A DNA stretch of 64,000 nt from Pseudomonas rustica (GCF_018336155.1 NZ_JAGYHF010000012.1:62001-126000); one strand, 5' to 3'. Positions 44,720 to 54,290 are shown, counted from the first letter of the stretch. Notes: generated by a model from the letters alone, not told the origin. Made by a program: numbers and translations.

Positions 44720-44814
44720 TGTAGGAGCTGCCGAAGGCTGCGATCTTTTGATCTTGTCTTTTGAAAACAGGATCAAAGGATCGCAGCCTTCGGCAGCTCC
44801 TACAGGGGATTTTG
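44720..44814. repeat. REP inverted pair (GTAGGAGCTGCCGAAGG family)
   Basis: Two full inverted copies, with GATCTTTTGATCTT next to the loop. It lies just after the bphP stop and upstream of the LysE gene, both on the minus strand. Confidence 0.94.
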
Positions 44815-44818
44815 TGGG

Positions 44819-47056
44819 TTAGTCCAGGCGCGGCACGGTGAAGCGGAATTCGCTGCCCTGCCCCGGTTCGCTCTCGGCGACGATCCGCCCGCCGTGGGCC
44901 TCGACGATGCCTTGGGTGATGTACAAACCCAATCCCGTGCCAGTCGGGTTGCCGTCCTTCACCGTCCAGTAACGATCGAACACGTGCGGCAGGTTTTCCT
45001 TGGGAATACCCTCGCCGCTGTCGCGCACGGTGAAGACAATTTCATCGCCCACCGACTTCGCACGCACGCCGACCGTGCCCAGACGCGGAGTGAATTTGAT
45101 CGCGTTACCGATCAGATTCGACAGCACCTGAAACAACCGCTCAGGATCGCCATGAATGCTCAGATCCGCGTCGGCCTCAAAGGAAATGCTGATGTCCTTG
45201 TCGATTGCCAACGGTGCGAGCAGCGATTGCGCTTCCTCGAACATCTGCCCGACGTCGAGTTTCTGCGGGGTGATGGTGTAGCGCCCGGCGTCGATTTTCG
45301 AGGTATCGAGCAAGTCTTCCAGCAGCGTGTTCATGCGCCCGGCCGCTTGTTGCATGGTGTCGATAGCCGTGGAGATCCGTCGCGACGTATGCGGGCCGTC
45401 AGAGCTGAAGGCCTTCTGCATCATGCCGCAGAGCATCGAAATCACCGTCATCGGGTTGCGCAGATCGTGGGAAACCACCGCCACCAGCTCATCACGGGCA
45501 CGCACCGCTTCCTGCTCGCGGCGCACTTGCCGCGCCAGATCATTTTCCAGCGCCGAACGCCGCAGATCGTTGGCCGCAAACAGATCGCCGTGGCTCCATT
45601 TGGTGGAGATCCCGGCCATCTCGACTTTCCAGATTTCAAACGACGTACGCGGGCGCAGCCGCAGGCCGGCGTCGGAGTTTTCCAGATCCAGCGGCTTGCG
45701 CGGATCGCCACTCCAATTGATGTTTTCCTTCACCTCGGGGCGGAACCACAGCACGCCGTTGTCGACCGGTTTCGGCAGGCTCATGGCGAGCACACCGCTG
45801 GCGACTTGCTGATAGTGCGCGGCCGGCGGGTAAACGCTGGCCAGATGATGACTGGAGAACACCGCCTCGCCGCTGTCCTGCAACCACTTGTGCAGGGCGC
45901 GGATTTCGTCCGGCTCCGGGCAGTTGCCATAACGGTGCAATTGCTTGTCTTCGATGATCGCAATGCCGCCGGCGCCGGTCAGTGCCATCAGCACTTCGGG
46001 CTGGTTAGCCAGACCGTCGAATACATTCTGCGGCGAGTCGATCATCGCTTGATTGAGCATCGCCAGCGCGTCGACTTTTGCTTCGCGCTGACGGCTGACT
46101 TCCAGCGCCTCCATCGCACTGATTTGCAGCGACAGCACCTGGCCGATGGTCTGGCAGGCGGCACGCAATTCGTGCGGCACATGCAGCGGTTCGCGGTTGC
46201 CGCAGCTGATCAGGCCCCAGAGTTTGTCGCCCTTGAGCAGGGAAATACTCATCGACGACAGCACGCCCATGTTCTTCATGTATTGGCAGTGAATCGGCGA
46301 CACGCTGCGCAGCGTGGCGAAACTCAAGTCCAGCGGCGTTTGCGTGTCCGGACGCAGCTTCGGCACTAGCGGCACCGGCTCGTACGCGGCATCCGGGATG
46401 ATCCGCAGCCAGTTGGTGCGATACAGCTCGCGGGCCTGCTCGGGAATGTCGGACGCCGGGAAGAACAGACCGTTGAACACTTCCATCGACGGATCGGAGG
46501 CTTCAGCAATGACTTGGCCGTGACCCTCTTCTTCGAAACGATAGATAAGCACCCGGTCGTAACCGGTCATCGCCTGGATTTCTTTGACGCTGATGTCGTA
46601 CAGCGCCTGCAACGTCGTCGCGCCCTGCAGCCGTTGGAGCATGCGGCCCAAATGGGTTTCGCTGCCGGCGACGTTGCGCGGCTGGAAGTTCTCGACGTGT
46701 ATTTCCAGTTCGAGAATCAACACGCCTTTATGACGGTGCAGCAAGCCTTCGAACGCCATGTCGTTGAGTCGAAACAGCAGCGGCGCCGAGTCGGACAGCG
46801 TCGGCTGTTGCAACGTCTGGCGTACTTGCGCGGCGTGTTCATCGCCAATCAGGCTTTGCAGCGGTTGACCGATCAGCGCCAGCGCCGGACGGCCGAGCAG
46901 GCTCTCGACGTTGGCGCTGACCTGAATGATCTCCAGCGCGGGCTCGCTCAAGGTCAGTAGCAACCCGTGCGGCTGGATCGCGCCGGGGAACCGAATCGGT
47001 TCGTCGGCACAGTTGGCCAGCAGTTCTTCAAAGGCTTGTTTGTCTTGCGGAGTCAT
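44819..47056 (-). CDS. bphP: Bacteriophytochrome histidine kinase
   Basis: A 745-residue red/far-red photoreceptor kinase. PAS-GAF-PHY photosensory core (1-500): the biliverdin-binding cysteine is Cys16 in LANCADEPIRFPGAIQPHG, and the GAF carries the PASDIPEQAR motif. The kinase has phospho-acceptor histidine in VVSHDLRNP (about residue 525) and ATP-binding motifs (NLIGNAIKFTP, GTGLGLYI). It signals light quality by autophosphorylation. Its ATG overlaps the bphO stop, giving a chromophore-plus-receptor operon. No response regulator gene is adjacent. Confidence 0.96.
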   Translation of the reverse strand: MTPQDKQAFEELLANCADEPIRFPGAIQPHGLLLTLSEPALEIIQVSANVESLLGRPALALIGQPLQSLIGDEHAAQVRQTLQQPTLSDSAPLLFRLNDMAFEGLLHRHKGVLILELEIHVENFQPRNVAGSETHLGRMLQRLQGATTLQALYDISVKEIQAMTGYDRVLIYRFEEEGHGQVIAEASDPSMEVFNGLFFPASDIPEQARELYRTNWLRIIPDAAYEPVPLVPKLRPDTQTPLDLSFATLRSVSPIHCQYMKNMGVLSSMSISLLKGDKLWGLISCGNREPLHVPHELRAACQTIGQVLSLQISAMEALEVSRQREAKVDALAMLNQAMIDSPQNVFDGLANQPEVLMALTGAGGIAIIEDKQLHRYGNCPEPDEIRALHKWLQDSGEAVFSSHHLASVYPPAAHYQQVASGVLAMSLPKPVDNGVLWFRPEVKENINWSGDPRKPLDLENSDAGLRLRPRTSFEIWKVEMAGISTKWSHGDLFAANDLRRSALENDLARQVRREQEAVRARDELVAVVSHDLRNPMTVISMLCGMMQKAFSSDGPHTSRRISTAIDTMQQAAGRMNTLLEDLLDTSKIDAGRYTITPQKLDVGQMFEEAQSLLAPLAIDKDISISFEADADLSIHGDPERLFQVLSNLIGNAIKFTPRLGTVGVRAKSVGDEIVFTVRDSGEGIPKENLPHVFDRYWTVKDGNPTGTGLGLYITQGIVEAHGGRIVAESEPGQGSEFRFTVPRLD

Positions 47057-47667
47057 GCCAGTACCTCCCGGCTTTCGAGCCAGCGCTCGAAACAGCTGAA
47101 TGTGGTGTGTGCGGCCGCCACTACGGCCTTGCGCTCGTCCGCATCCATCGGTCGACTGCCCAGGTATTCCATGAAATCGCGCCAGCGACGGCCGGTGGCG
47201 GCGCCGTAGACATCGAGAAAAGCCGCGCCGTTATCGGCTTCCAGGCCTAACCGCGCAGAGATTTCCCGGCGCAGGATTTGCCCGCCGAGCGTTGCGCCTT
47301 CGAGCACGTACAGTATGCCGAGGCAGCTAGCGCCGGAATTGATCTGCGGCAATTGGCTACAGATCGGCAGGCGGTTGATGGCTTCATCCGCGACGCCCAA
47401 CGCTTGCAGGTCGCCGTGCAAGGTGGCGGTTTTGAGACGTGGCGTCAGATCAAAATCGGCGGGGATGCAGTGGCTGTCCAGCAATGCGCTTTCCAGCGGC
47501 AGGTAGAAGCCGTAGTAAGCCTGCATCAGCCGTTGAAAAGCCTGAATATCGAGGGCGTCGGAGAAAAAAGGAAGGCGTTTTTCCAGCGCGATGTGCAGGT
47601 CGGCAGTGCCGGCTCGCAGATCTTGCAGCACCGGTGGCACATAAACTTCACGGGCCTTTGCTTGCAT
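47053..47667 (-). CDS. bphO: Biliverdin-producing haem oxygenase
   Basis: A 204-residue haem oxygenase that opens haem to biliverdin, releasing iron and CO. LRAGTADLHIALEKRLPF contains the proximal histidine and LYVLEGATLGGQIL is the distal helix motif. The ATG at 47667 (MQAKAREVYVPP) has an AAGAG box; the upstream frame to 47739 is not needed. It is coupled to bphP (ATGA), so its product is delivered as the bilin chromophore. Confidence 0.94.
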   Translation of the reverse strand: MQAKAREVYVPPVLQDLRAGTADLHIALEKRLPFFSDALDIQAFQRLMQAYYGFYLPLESALLDSHCIPADFDLTPRLKTATLHGDLQALGVADEAINRLPICSQLPQINSGASCLGILYVLEGATLGGQILRREISARLGLEADNGAAFLDVYGAATGRRWRDFMEYLGSRPMDADERKAVVAAAHTTFSCFERWLESREVLA

Positions 47668-47942
47668 GTAGATCGCTCTTGGTGAGGCCGCCTGGGGCCA
47701 TTCGGGGTTGGCATCGCATCGAGGGATTTTACACGGCACAGGTCATTTTTCTGACCCAACGACTAGTTTTTTCAGACGAAACCACTGCCCTCTGACCTTT
47801 CAGAGTTTCAGATTTCGCAAAAAGTTCGAACGGTTTCGCCTGTTCCGCCGGGCGCTGTACCGCGACAGCACTGCCTGACTGTACGGGTCGGGCCGCACGG
47901 GGGCTGTGATAAAAATGCGCCTCTGGTTTCTGGAGTGCTGTC

Positions 47943-48563
47943 ATGGATCTCGCCACGCTGTCGCTGTTTCTCCCCGCCTGCTTCGCCCTGAACATGGCCC
48001 CCGGCCCGAACAATTTGCTGTCGGTGAGCAACGCCACGCGTTACGGCTTTCAGCGCGCCTGCTCGGCGGGCGTCGGGCGGATTCTGGCGTTTGCCGGGAT
48101 GATTGCGCTCGCGGGCGCCGGTCTGTCGGTGGTATTGCAGACGTCGGAATGGCTGTTTCAGGCGATCAAGATCGTGGGCGCGGGGTATTTGTTGTACATG
48201 GCCTGGCAACTGTGGCGCGCCAATACCGAAACCGAGGAGGAAATAGCCGGAGCTTCGGTGGGATTCTGGGCGTTGGCGCGACAGGAGTTTCTGGTGGCCG
48301 CCGGTAATCCGAAAGCGATCCTGTTGTTCACCGCGTTTTTGCCGCAGTTCGTCGACCCTGGCCGCCCGGTGCCAGCACAGTTCGCCGTGTTGGGCGTGCT
48401 GTTTCTGTCGCTGGAGTGGATCGCCATCAGCGCCTACGCCTACATGGGCCTGCACATGCGCCGCTGGTTCGCCGAGCCGCGCGGCAAGCGTATTTTCAAT
48501 CGCTGCTGCGCGGGGCTGTTGTCGGCGGCGGCTTCGGTGCTGCTGCTGGCGAAACGGGCGTGA
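47943..48563 (+). CDS. LysE-family translocator
   Basis: A 206-residue, six-helix exporter. It has the family N terminus LNMAPGPNNLLSVSNATRYG and the internal NPKAILLFTAFLPQFVD. Not close to the LysE gene at 44 kb, so it is a separate subfamily. ATG at 47943. Divergent from bphO over 275 bp. Confidence 0.92.
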   Translation: MDLATLSLFLPACFALNMAPGPNNLLSVSNATRYGFQRACSAGVGRILAFAGMIALAGAGLSVVLQTSEWLFQAIKIVGAGYLLYMAWQLWRANTETEEEIAGASVGFWALARQEFLVAAGNPKAILLFTAFLPQFVDPGRPVPAQFAVLGVLFLSLEWIAISAYAYMGLHMRRWFAEPRGKRIFNRCCAGLLSAAASVLLLAKRA

Positions 48564-48566
48564 GGT

Positions 48567-48980
48567 TTACGCCTCGGACGGGCCTTTGAGTTCGACCTGA
48601 TTACCGTCAGGGTCGAAACAATACAGCGACAGACCTTTTCCTTCGGCGCCGAAACGCGATTCGGCTTTGGCCACGGTCAGGCCGAAGGATTGCAGATGTT
48701 CGGTCAGCGCGGCTTCATCGAACGGTTCGATGCGCAGGCAGAAGTGATCGACGTTACGCCGCTCGACCCCGGCCGCCCCACCGCCCTTGCGGCCGAGTTC
48801 GCCTTGCAGGTCAACGAGGTCGATCAATGAGGTGCCGGCGCGCAGGTGGATCAGGCCCAGCGGCTCGTTGCGCTTGACCACCTCGGCGCCGAAAACCTGG
48901 CTGTAGAAATCGATGCTGCGTTGCAGATCCTCGACGCGCAGGACGATGTGATCGATGTGATGAATGGAAAACGGATGCAT
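48567..48980 (-). CDS. VOC-family glyoxalase/dioxygenase-like protein
   Basis: A 137-residue vicinal-oxygen-chelate protein. Metal-ligand positions look intact: His in IDHIVLRVEDL, His in NVDHFCLRIE, and Glu in DPDGNQVELKG. Class of reaction unknown. It is convergent with the LysE translocator, with 3 nt between the stops. ATG at 48980. Confidence 0.91.
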   Translation of the reverse strand: MHPFSIHHIDHIVLRVEDLQRSIDFYSQVFGAEVVKRNEPLGLIHLRAGTSLIDLVDLQGELGRKGGGAAGVERRNVDHFCLRIEPFDEAALTEHLQSFGLTVAKAESRFGAEGKGLSLYCFDPDGNQVELKGPSEA

Positions 48981-48999
48981 AACTCAACGCCTCACACAG

Positions 49000-49127
49000 T
49001 GTAGGAGCTGCCGAAGGCTCGGCCGCGTTCGGACGATCTTTTGATCTTTGGACGCGGAGCGTCCGCGGCTGCATTCCCACGCAGAGCGTGGGAACGATCA
49101 AGATCGCAGCCTTCGGCAGCTCCTACA
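49000..49127. repeat. REP pair with a second repeat type inserted in its loop
   Basis: Outer GTAGGAGCTGCCGAAGG arms are at 49000-49020 and 49106-49127. Between them are two other hairpins, GGACGC/GCGTCC (49050-49064) and TTCCCACGC/GCGTGGGAA (49074-49094). The latter is another widespread Pseudomonas repeat type. It sits between the VOC gene and ada. Confidence 0.88.
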
Positions 49128-49204
49128 CGGTAGTTCAGGCGATGTGGAAATTCACTGTCGATTTTTCGGTGGAGCTATCGACAATCTGGTTTTACTCTCA
49201 AGCC

Positions 49205-50287
49205 ATGAACATACAAACCGCTGTCCTGCCGCCCCACGCCGAGATGGTTCGCGCCATGCTTGAACGCGACACTGCCTATGAAGGCGTGTTCTTCACGGCC
49301 GTGAAAACCACGGGGATTTTCTGCCGCCCGAGTTGCACGGCGCGCAAGCCGAAACCGGAGAACGTCGAGTTTTTCGCCCATGCCGATGAATGCCTGTCGG
49401 CCGGGTATCGCGCCTGTCTGCGCTGCAAACCGCTGGACGCCGCCGCCATTGCGCCGGACTGGGTGCAGACACTGCTCAAAGCGGTCGAGGCCGATCCCGA
49501 GGTGCGCTGGAGCGATGCACAACTGCTCGCTGAAGGCATCGAACCGCTGATGCTGCGGCGCTGGTTCAAACAGCATTTCGGCATGACCTTCCATGCCTGG
49601 TTGCGCACGCGTCGATTGGGCATGGCATTGGGCGGGATCAAGCAAGGCACGTCGATCGATCACGCCGCGTTCGACTCGGGTTATGAATCGCTCAGCGGTT
49701 TTCGCGATGCGTTCCAGAAGTCCTTCCACATCACGCCGGGACGGGCGGCGCAGAGTGAACCGTTGTTGTTCACCCGCCTGACCACGCCGCTGGGGCCGAT
49801 GATCGCCATGGCCGAACGTCGTGGGCTGGTGTTGCTGGAGTTTCTTGATCGCCCGGCGTTGACCCGCGAAGTCGAGGAATTGCAGAACCGCTACGGCTAT
49901 GCGGTCGTGCCGGGACACAACGGGCATCTGCAGCAGATCGAACGGCAACTGGCGGCGTACTTTGCCGGCACACTCAGCGAATTTACCGTGGCGCTGCATT
50001 TGCCCGGCAGCGAGTTTGCCCGGCAGGTCTGGTCGGCGCTGCGGCAAATCCCCTACGGGCAGACCAGCACCTACGGCACCATCGCCGCAGCGCTGGGCAA
50101 ACCCGGCGCGAGTCGCGCGGTGGGCCTGGCCAACGGACACAATCGTTTATCGATTGTGGTGCCGTGTCATCGGGTGATTGGCGCGGATGGCTCGCTCACC
50201 GGCTATGGTGGAGGACAGCCGCGCAAGGCGTTTCTACTGAGGCTGGAAAACGCCGCGGTACAGCTCACGCAACCCTTGGCCTTCTGA
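49205..50287 (+). CDS. ada: Ada bifunctional methyltransferase/transcriptional activator
   Basis: A 360-residue Ada. The N-terminal zinc domain has Cys40, Cys44, Cys71 and Cys74 (FCRPSC ... CLRC) and takes methyl groups from phosphotriesters. A middle AraC helix-turn-helix (about 90-180) is followed by a C-terminal O6-methylguanine transferase with the acceptor cysteine in PCHRVIGADGSLTGYGGG. ATG at 49205 with no strong ribosome site; the longer frame to 49088 reads through the REP element and is rejected. It precedes a 3-methyladenine glycosylase gene by 38 nt. Confidence 0.95.
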   Translation: MNIQTAVLPPHAEMVRAMLERDTAYEGVFFTAVKTTGIFCRPSCTARKPKPENVEFFAHADECLSAGYRACLRCKPLDAAAIAPDWVQTLLKAVEADPEVRWSDAQLLAEGIEPLMLRRWFKQHFGMTFHAWLRTRRLGMALGGIKQGTSIDHAAFDSGYESLSGFRDAFQKSFHITPGRAAQSEPLLFTRLTTPLGPMIAMAERRGLVLLEFLDRPALTREVEELQNRYGYAVVPGHNGHLQQIERQLAAYFAGTLSEFTVALHLPGSEFARQVWSALRQIPYGQTSTYGTIAAALGKPGASRAVGLANGHNRLSIVVPCHRVIGADGSLTGYGGGQPRKAFLLRLENAAVQLTQPLAF

Positions 50288-50325
50288 CGAATTGATCGAT
50301 CAGCAAAAGGGGATATTTGAAAAGC

Positions 50326-50940
50326 ATGCCCGCCTATCAAGCAGCCAGCGAATTTCTGGCCGCGCTCGATGAAGACTGGCAGCGACACATCGCCGCTGTC
50401 GGCCCTTGCCTGCATCAACCGTATCCGGCGCGTGATCCGTACGAGTCGCTGGTGCGGGCGATCGCCTATCAGCAACTGCACGCCAAGGCTGGGGATGCGA
50501 TCGTCGGGCGGCTGGTGGGGTTGTTTGGCGGGCAAGCGTTTCCGCGCCCTGAGCAAATTCTTGCGACCGATTTTGATCGAATGCGCAGTTGCGGCTTTTC
50601 GGGCGGCAAGATCGCGACCATTCAAGGGATCGCCCAAGCCACGCTGGACGGTGTGGTGCCGGATTACGCGACGGCCTTGGCGATGGACGATGAGGCGCTG
50701 ATCGAACGCTTGATCAGCCTGCGCGGGGTCGGTCGCTGGACGGTGGAAATGCTGCTGATCTACAGCCTTGAACGCATGGACATTCTGCCGGCGGACGACT
50801 TCGGCGTGCGTGAAGGTTATCGGCGCTTGAAAAGCCTCGACCTACAACCGACACGCAAACAAATGATCGACATCGGCCAGGGCTGGAGCCCACACCGCAC
50901 AGTCGCCGCATGGTACCTATGGCGCGTGGCCAAACCCTGA
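50326..50940 (+). CDS. AlkA-like DNA-3-methyladenine glycosylase
   Basis: A 204-residue HhH-GPD glycosylase that excises alkylated bases. The hairpin SLRGVGRWTVEMLLIY and the catalytic aspartate in PADDFGVREGYRRL are present. It lacks the N-terminal TATA-like domain of E. coli AlkA, giving a short form. I use the ATG at 50326; a TTG at 50317 is closer to the AGGGGA box and remains possible. Follows ada, so probably part of the adaptive response. Confidence 0.92.
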   Translation: MPAYQAASEFLAALDEDWQRHIAAVGPCLHQPYPARDPYESLVRAIAYQQLHAKAGDAIVGRLVGLFGGQAFPRPEQILATDFDRMRSCGFSGGKIATIQGIAQATLDGVVPDYATALAMDDEALIERLISLRGVGRWTVEMLLIYSLERMDILPADDFGVREGYRRLKSLDLQPTRKQMIDIGQGWSPHRTVAAWYLWRVAKP

Positions 50941-50993
50941 AACCCCAACGCTTATAGGTGCTGCGGAATCATGGGACTGTGTGATTGTGGGTC

Positions 50994-51090
50994 TGTAGGA
51001 GCTGTCGAGTGCAACGAGGCTGCGATCTTTTGATCCTGATCTTTTAAAAGCCAAAAGATCGCAGCCTCGTTGCACTCGACAGCTCCTACA
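50994..51090. repeat. REP pair with expanded arm (GTAGGAGCTGTCGAGTGCAACG)
   Basis: A long, nearly perfect inverted repeat. Compared with the other GTAGGAGCTG repeats here, the arm carries TCGAGTGCAACGAGGCTGCG, so it is a sub-family. It lies between the convergent glycosylase and DUF3995 genes. Confidence 0.92.
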
Positions 51091-51127
51091 GTGGAAATGA
51101 GAGTTCGGCCTCTGGGTGGGCGTCTGC

Positions 51128-51568
51128 TCACACCCACGCAACAGCCAGCAATCCCGCGCCAAGCACCACGCACAACGGCGAATACACCCACGTATCAAGC
51201 CGTGAAAACCGTGAGCCTTTGACCTCTTTGAAAAACCCCACCAGGTTCGAATCACCAATCGCCCGGGCGAACAGCAACAGCGCAATCGCGCTGATCCCCC
51301 ATTGCAGCGACCAGTGATGCACCGGCGCGAAGCCCCAACCCACGCGCATACACACCAGCGCCGCAATCACCAACAACGCCGCCGCGACCAGCAGCGTGAT
51401 CCAGCCGGAGGGTTTGAACGCCGGGCGCACCGTCGCCACCAAACCTTGCACCGGCACTTGCGGCACGGCCGCCACCGCCGCCCATTGTCCGCCCAGCGCC
51501 CAGTACACATGCACCAGGGCGATCACCGCAAAAACCGTCACCAGCCATTGAGCCAACACAAAGGTCAT
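51128..51568 (-). CDS. DUF3995 membrane protein
   Basis: A 146-residue membrane protein with four predicted helices (about 5-25, 55-75, 82-102 and 125-145). HVYWALGGQWA near the N terminus and GDSNLVGFFK are typical of DUF3995. Function unknown. ATG at 51568 with AAGG upstream in the minus direction. Confidence 0.85.
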   Translation of the reverse strand: MTFVLAQWLVTVFAVIALVHVYWALGGQWAAVAAVPQVPVQGLVATVRPAFKPSGWITLLVAAALLVIAALVCMRVGWGFAPVHHWSLQWGISAIALLLFARAIGDSNLVGFFKEVKGSRFSRLDTWVYSPLCVVLGAGLLAVAWV

Positions 51569-51663
51569 GGTCGAGAATCCTTGGAAAGGGATTTGAACAA
51601 ATCATCCTAGTTGGCATTTTTTGAAGTGCACGACCGATCGGCGGTACGGTAAAGTGCCGCCCC

Positions 51664-52053
51664 ATGAAATTCTCCCGTACCGATCGCTCACTGCTGGCCT
51701 GGATGCTGTATTGCTGCGTCCTGTTCAACGTGTTCGCCTGCAGCATCGGTCACGGACAAATGGTCGGCATGCAGCTGAACGGTATCGGCGGCCAGTTCTG
51801 TACGGTCGACCCGGCCACGCAAGCGCCAATCGCCAGCAACCCCACCGAAGAAAAACTGCCGACCCTGTCCAAGGCGTTCGGCTGTCCGCTGTGCTCGGTC
51901 GGCGGCGGCATGGGCCCGGCGTTCAACTCCAGCCTGACCCTCGCCGTTCTGCCGGAGCAACACAGCCCACCGCTGGCGCCCATCGTCAGCGCCGACCTCC
52001 CTGCCCGCTTCACCTGGCCCTCGGCCAACCCTCGCGCCCCACCGCTCGCCTGA
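51664..52053 (+). CDS. DUF2946 protein, probably exported, metal-linked
   Basis: A 129-residue DUF2946-type protein. A hydrophobic N-terminal segment (LLAWMLYCCVLFNVFACS) serves as signal or anchor, and cysteine pairs (YCC, FGCPLCS) could bind metal. It is proline-rich near the end. Family members often sit before TonB-dependent receptors for copper or other metals, as here (97 nt upstream of one). The metal role is inferred. Confidence 0.82.
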   Translation: MKFSRTDRSLLAWMLYCCVLFNVFACSIGHGQMVGMQLNGIGGQFCTVDPATQAPIASNPTEEKLPTLSKAFGCPLCSVGGGMGPAFNSSLTLAVLPEQHSPPLAPIVSADLPARFTWPSANPRAPPLA

Positions 52054-52149
52054 GTGTTTCTGCCTTTTTTGATCCGTCAGCCCACTGCGCCAATGCGCGG
52101 CGTGTGCCTGTGCCTGTGCGCTGACGCCTAGACAAGCATTCAGGATTCA

Positions 52150-54285
52150 ATGATGAAACAACTCACTTTGCTGGCGAGCCTGTGCGGCTGCCTGTCCGTT
52201 AACGTCTGGGCGCAATCCACCGTGGATCTGGCGCCCATCACCATCGATGGCGAATCCGGCGCCGAACCGGGCCTGAGCCTCGACCAATCCAGCGGCATGG
52301 CCTCGCGCCTCGGTCTAAGCGTGCGCGACACGCCGGCCTCGGTGGCCATCGCCAACCGCAACGACATCGAACGCCACGGCGCGCAGAACTTCCAGGACGC
52401 CGCCAACACCCTGCCCGGCGTCAATGCCAGCGCACCGCCGGGTTTCGGCGGATTCGTCTCTTATCGCGGCTTCACCAGCAGCCAGATCACCCAGATGTTC
52501 AACGGCATCAACGTCTCCGGCGGTCTCGCCCGACCGGTGGACGCGTGGATCTACGACCGGGTGGAACTGGTCGGCGGCCCGTCGTCGCTGATCAACGGCG
52601 CAGGCTCGGTCGGCGGTTCGCTGAACTACGTGACCAAACTCGCCACGCGCGATGAACAAGCCATCGAAGGCCGGGTCAGCTACGGCACTTACGACACCAC
52701 CGAAACCGCGTTCGGCCTCAACCATGCGCTGACCGCCCCGAGCGCCGACATCCAGCACTACGCCCGACTCGACGTTAGCCACAACACCAGCAACGGCTAC
52801 ATCGACCGCCAGGAACGCGATGCCTGGAGCGTGGCGTTCTCGTTGCTCAGCGACCTGACGCCGGATCTGTCACATACGTTGGCGCTGGAGTACCAGGACG
52901 AGCACGAGGACAGTCCGTATTGGGGAACCCCAGTGCTCAATCCCAAGGCCGGCGAGCTGAAGATCGACAAACACAACCGCTTCAACAACTACAACGTCGA
53001 AGATGGTCGCTACGAGCAGCGCACGATCTGGGTGCGCTCGATCATCGACTACCGCATCAACGACAGCACCACCCTGCGCAACACGCTGTATCACCTCGAC
53101 AGCCAGCGCGATTACCGCAACCTCGAAACCTACCAGTACAACGCCGACAACACGGCGGTGAACCGCTCAACCGCGTATCAAGTGCGCCATCAGGGCGAGC
53201 AGAACGGCAACCAGTTCGAACTGCGCCACGACAACACGCTGTTGGGACTTGAGACGACGTGGTCGGGTGGTTTCGAATACAAGGTCAACCAGACCACCAA
53301 CTACCCGCTGAACGTCAAAGGCGCCAGCACGGTTGATCCGAACAACTACCGGCCGGGGCATTTCTACGACATACCCGGCACCAACCCGGCGTTGATCAGC
53401 GACAAGACCAACCAGGTCACCACCAAAGCGCTGTTCATGGAAAACCGCTTGGCGCTCACCGACAAACTGTCGCTGCTCACCGGTCTGCGTTATGACGATA
53501 TCGACCTCGACGTGACCAACCACCGAGTGGTGACCGCCGCTAATCCCAAGCACCTCAAGCGCAGTTGGGAGCCGCTCACCGGCCGCGCCGGCCTGACGTA
53601 CCAGTTCATCCCGTCGTCCAACGTTTACGTGCAATACAGCACCGCCGCCGAGCAGCCGAACGGCACCCAGGACTTCGACGTCTCGACGGGCAAGCAATGG
53701 GAAATCGGCAGCAAGTTCGAATATCTGAACGGGCGCGGTTCGGCGACGGTGGCGGCGTATACGATTGAGCGCAAAGACTTCGCCGTGACCGATCCACTGG
53801 ATCCGACCAGCAGCATTCCGGTGGGTCAGCAAACCTCTAAAGGCATTGAGATCGCCAGTTCGCTGCGGATCAGCGACAAGCTGTTGGCCGAAGGCAACTT
53901 CGCTTGGGTCGATGCGCAGTACGACGATTTCACCGAGAAAAACGCTGCCGGCGTGGTGGTGTCGCGCAAGGGCAACACGCCGACAAACGTGCCGGATCGG
54001 GTCGGCAATCTGTGGCTGACTTATGATTTTTCGCCGCAATGGCAAGGTGGGGTTGATGCGCGGTATGTGGCGTCGGTGTTTGCCGATACGGCCAATACGA
54101 TGACGGTGCCGTCGTATACGTTGTTTGGCAGCTTCCTCAGCTACAAGGTCGATTCGCACACGACTGTGACCGGGCGGGTGCGCAATTTGACCAATGAGGT
54201 GTATGCCGAATTTGCGCATGTGTCGCCGGCGTATTACCTCGGGACGCCGCGTACCTTTGAATTGGCGGTGGCAACTAAATTCTAA
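52150..54285 (+). CDS. TonB-dependent outer-membrane receptor
   Basis: A 711-residue receptor. Signal peptide (about 1-22, ending VWAQS), plug (about 50-165 with SVRDTPASVAIANRNDIERHG), then barrel, ending in VATKF. It lacks the STN signalling domain of the 40-kb receptor, so it does not control its own sigma factor. Substrate unknown; the adjacent DUF2946 gene hints at metal-chelate uptake. ATG at 52150, or its neighbour at 52153. Confidence 0.92.
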   Translation: MMKQLTLLASLCGCLSVNVWAQSTVDLAPITIDGESGAEPGLSLDQSSGMASRLGLSVRDTPASVAIANRNDIERHGAQNFQDAANTLPGVNASAPPGFGGFVSYRGFTSSQITQMFNGINVSGGLARPVDAWIYDRVELVGGPSSLINGAGSVGGSLNYVTKLATRDEQAIEGRVSYGTYDTTETAFGLNHALTAPSADIQHYARLDVSHNTSNGYIDRQERDAWSVAFSLLSDLTPDLSHTLALEYQDEHEDSPYWGTPVLNPKAGELKIDKHNRFNNYNVEDGRYEQRTIWVRSIIDYRINDSTTLRNTLYHLDSQRDYRNLETYQYNADNTAVNRSTAYQVRHQGEQNGNQFELRHDNTLLGLETTWSGGFEYKVNQTTNYPLNVKGASTVDPNNYRPGHFYDIPGTNPALISDKTNQVTTKALFMENRLALTDKLSLLTGLRYDDIDLDVTNHRVVTAANPKHLKRSWEPLTGRAGLTYQFIPSSNVYVQYSTAAEQPNGTQDFDVSTGKQWEIGSKFEYLNGRGSATVAAYTIERKDFAVTDPLDPTSSIPVGQQTSKGIEIASSLRISDKLLAEGNFAWVDAQYDDFTEKNAAGVVVSRKGNTPTNVPDRVGNLWLTYDFSPQWQGGVDARYVASVFADTANTMTVPSYTLFGSFLSYKVDSHTTVTGRVRNLTNEVYAEFAHVSPAYYLGTPRTFELAVATKF

Positions 54286-54290
54286 AAAAA

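Noticed and set aside
44894..46369. 491-codon plus-strand frame opposite bphP
   Set aside because: Shadow of the phytochrome gene; composition is Arg/His/Gln-rich, typical of high-GC antisense frames.
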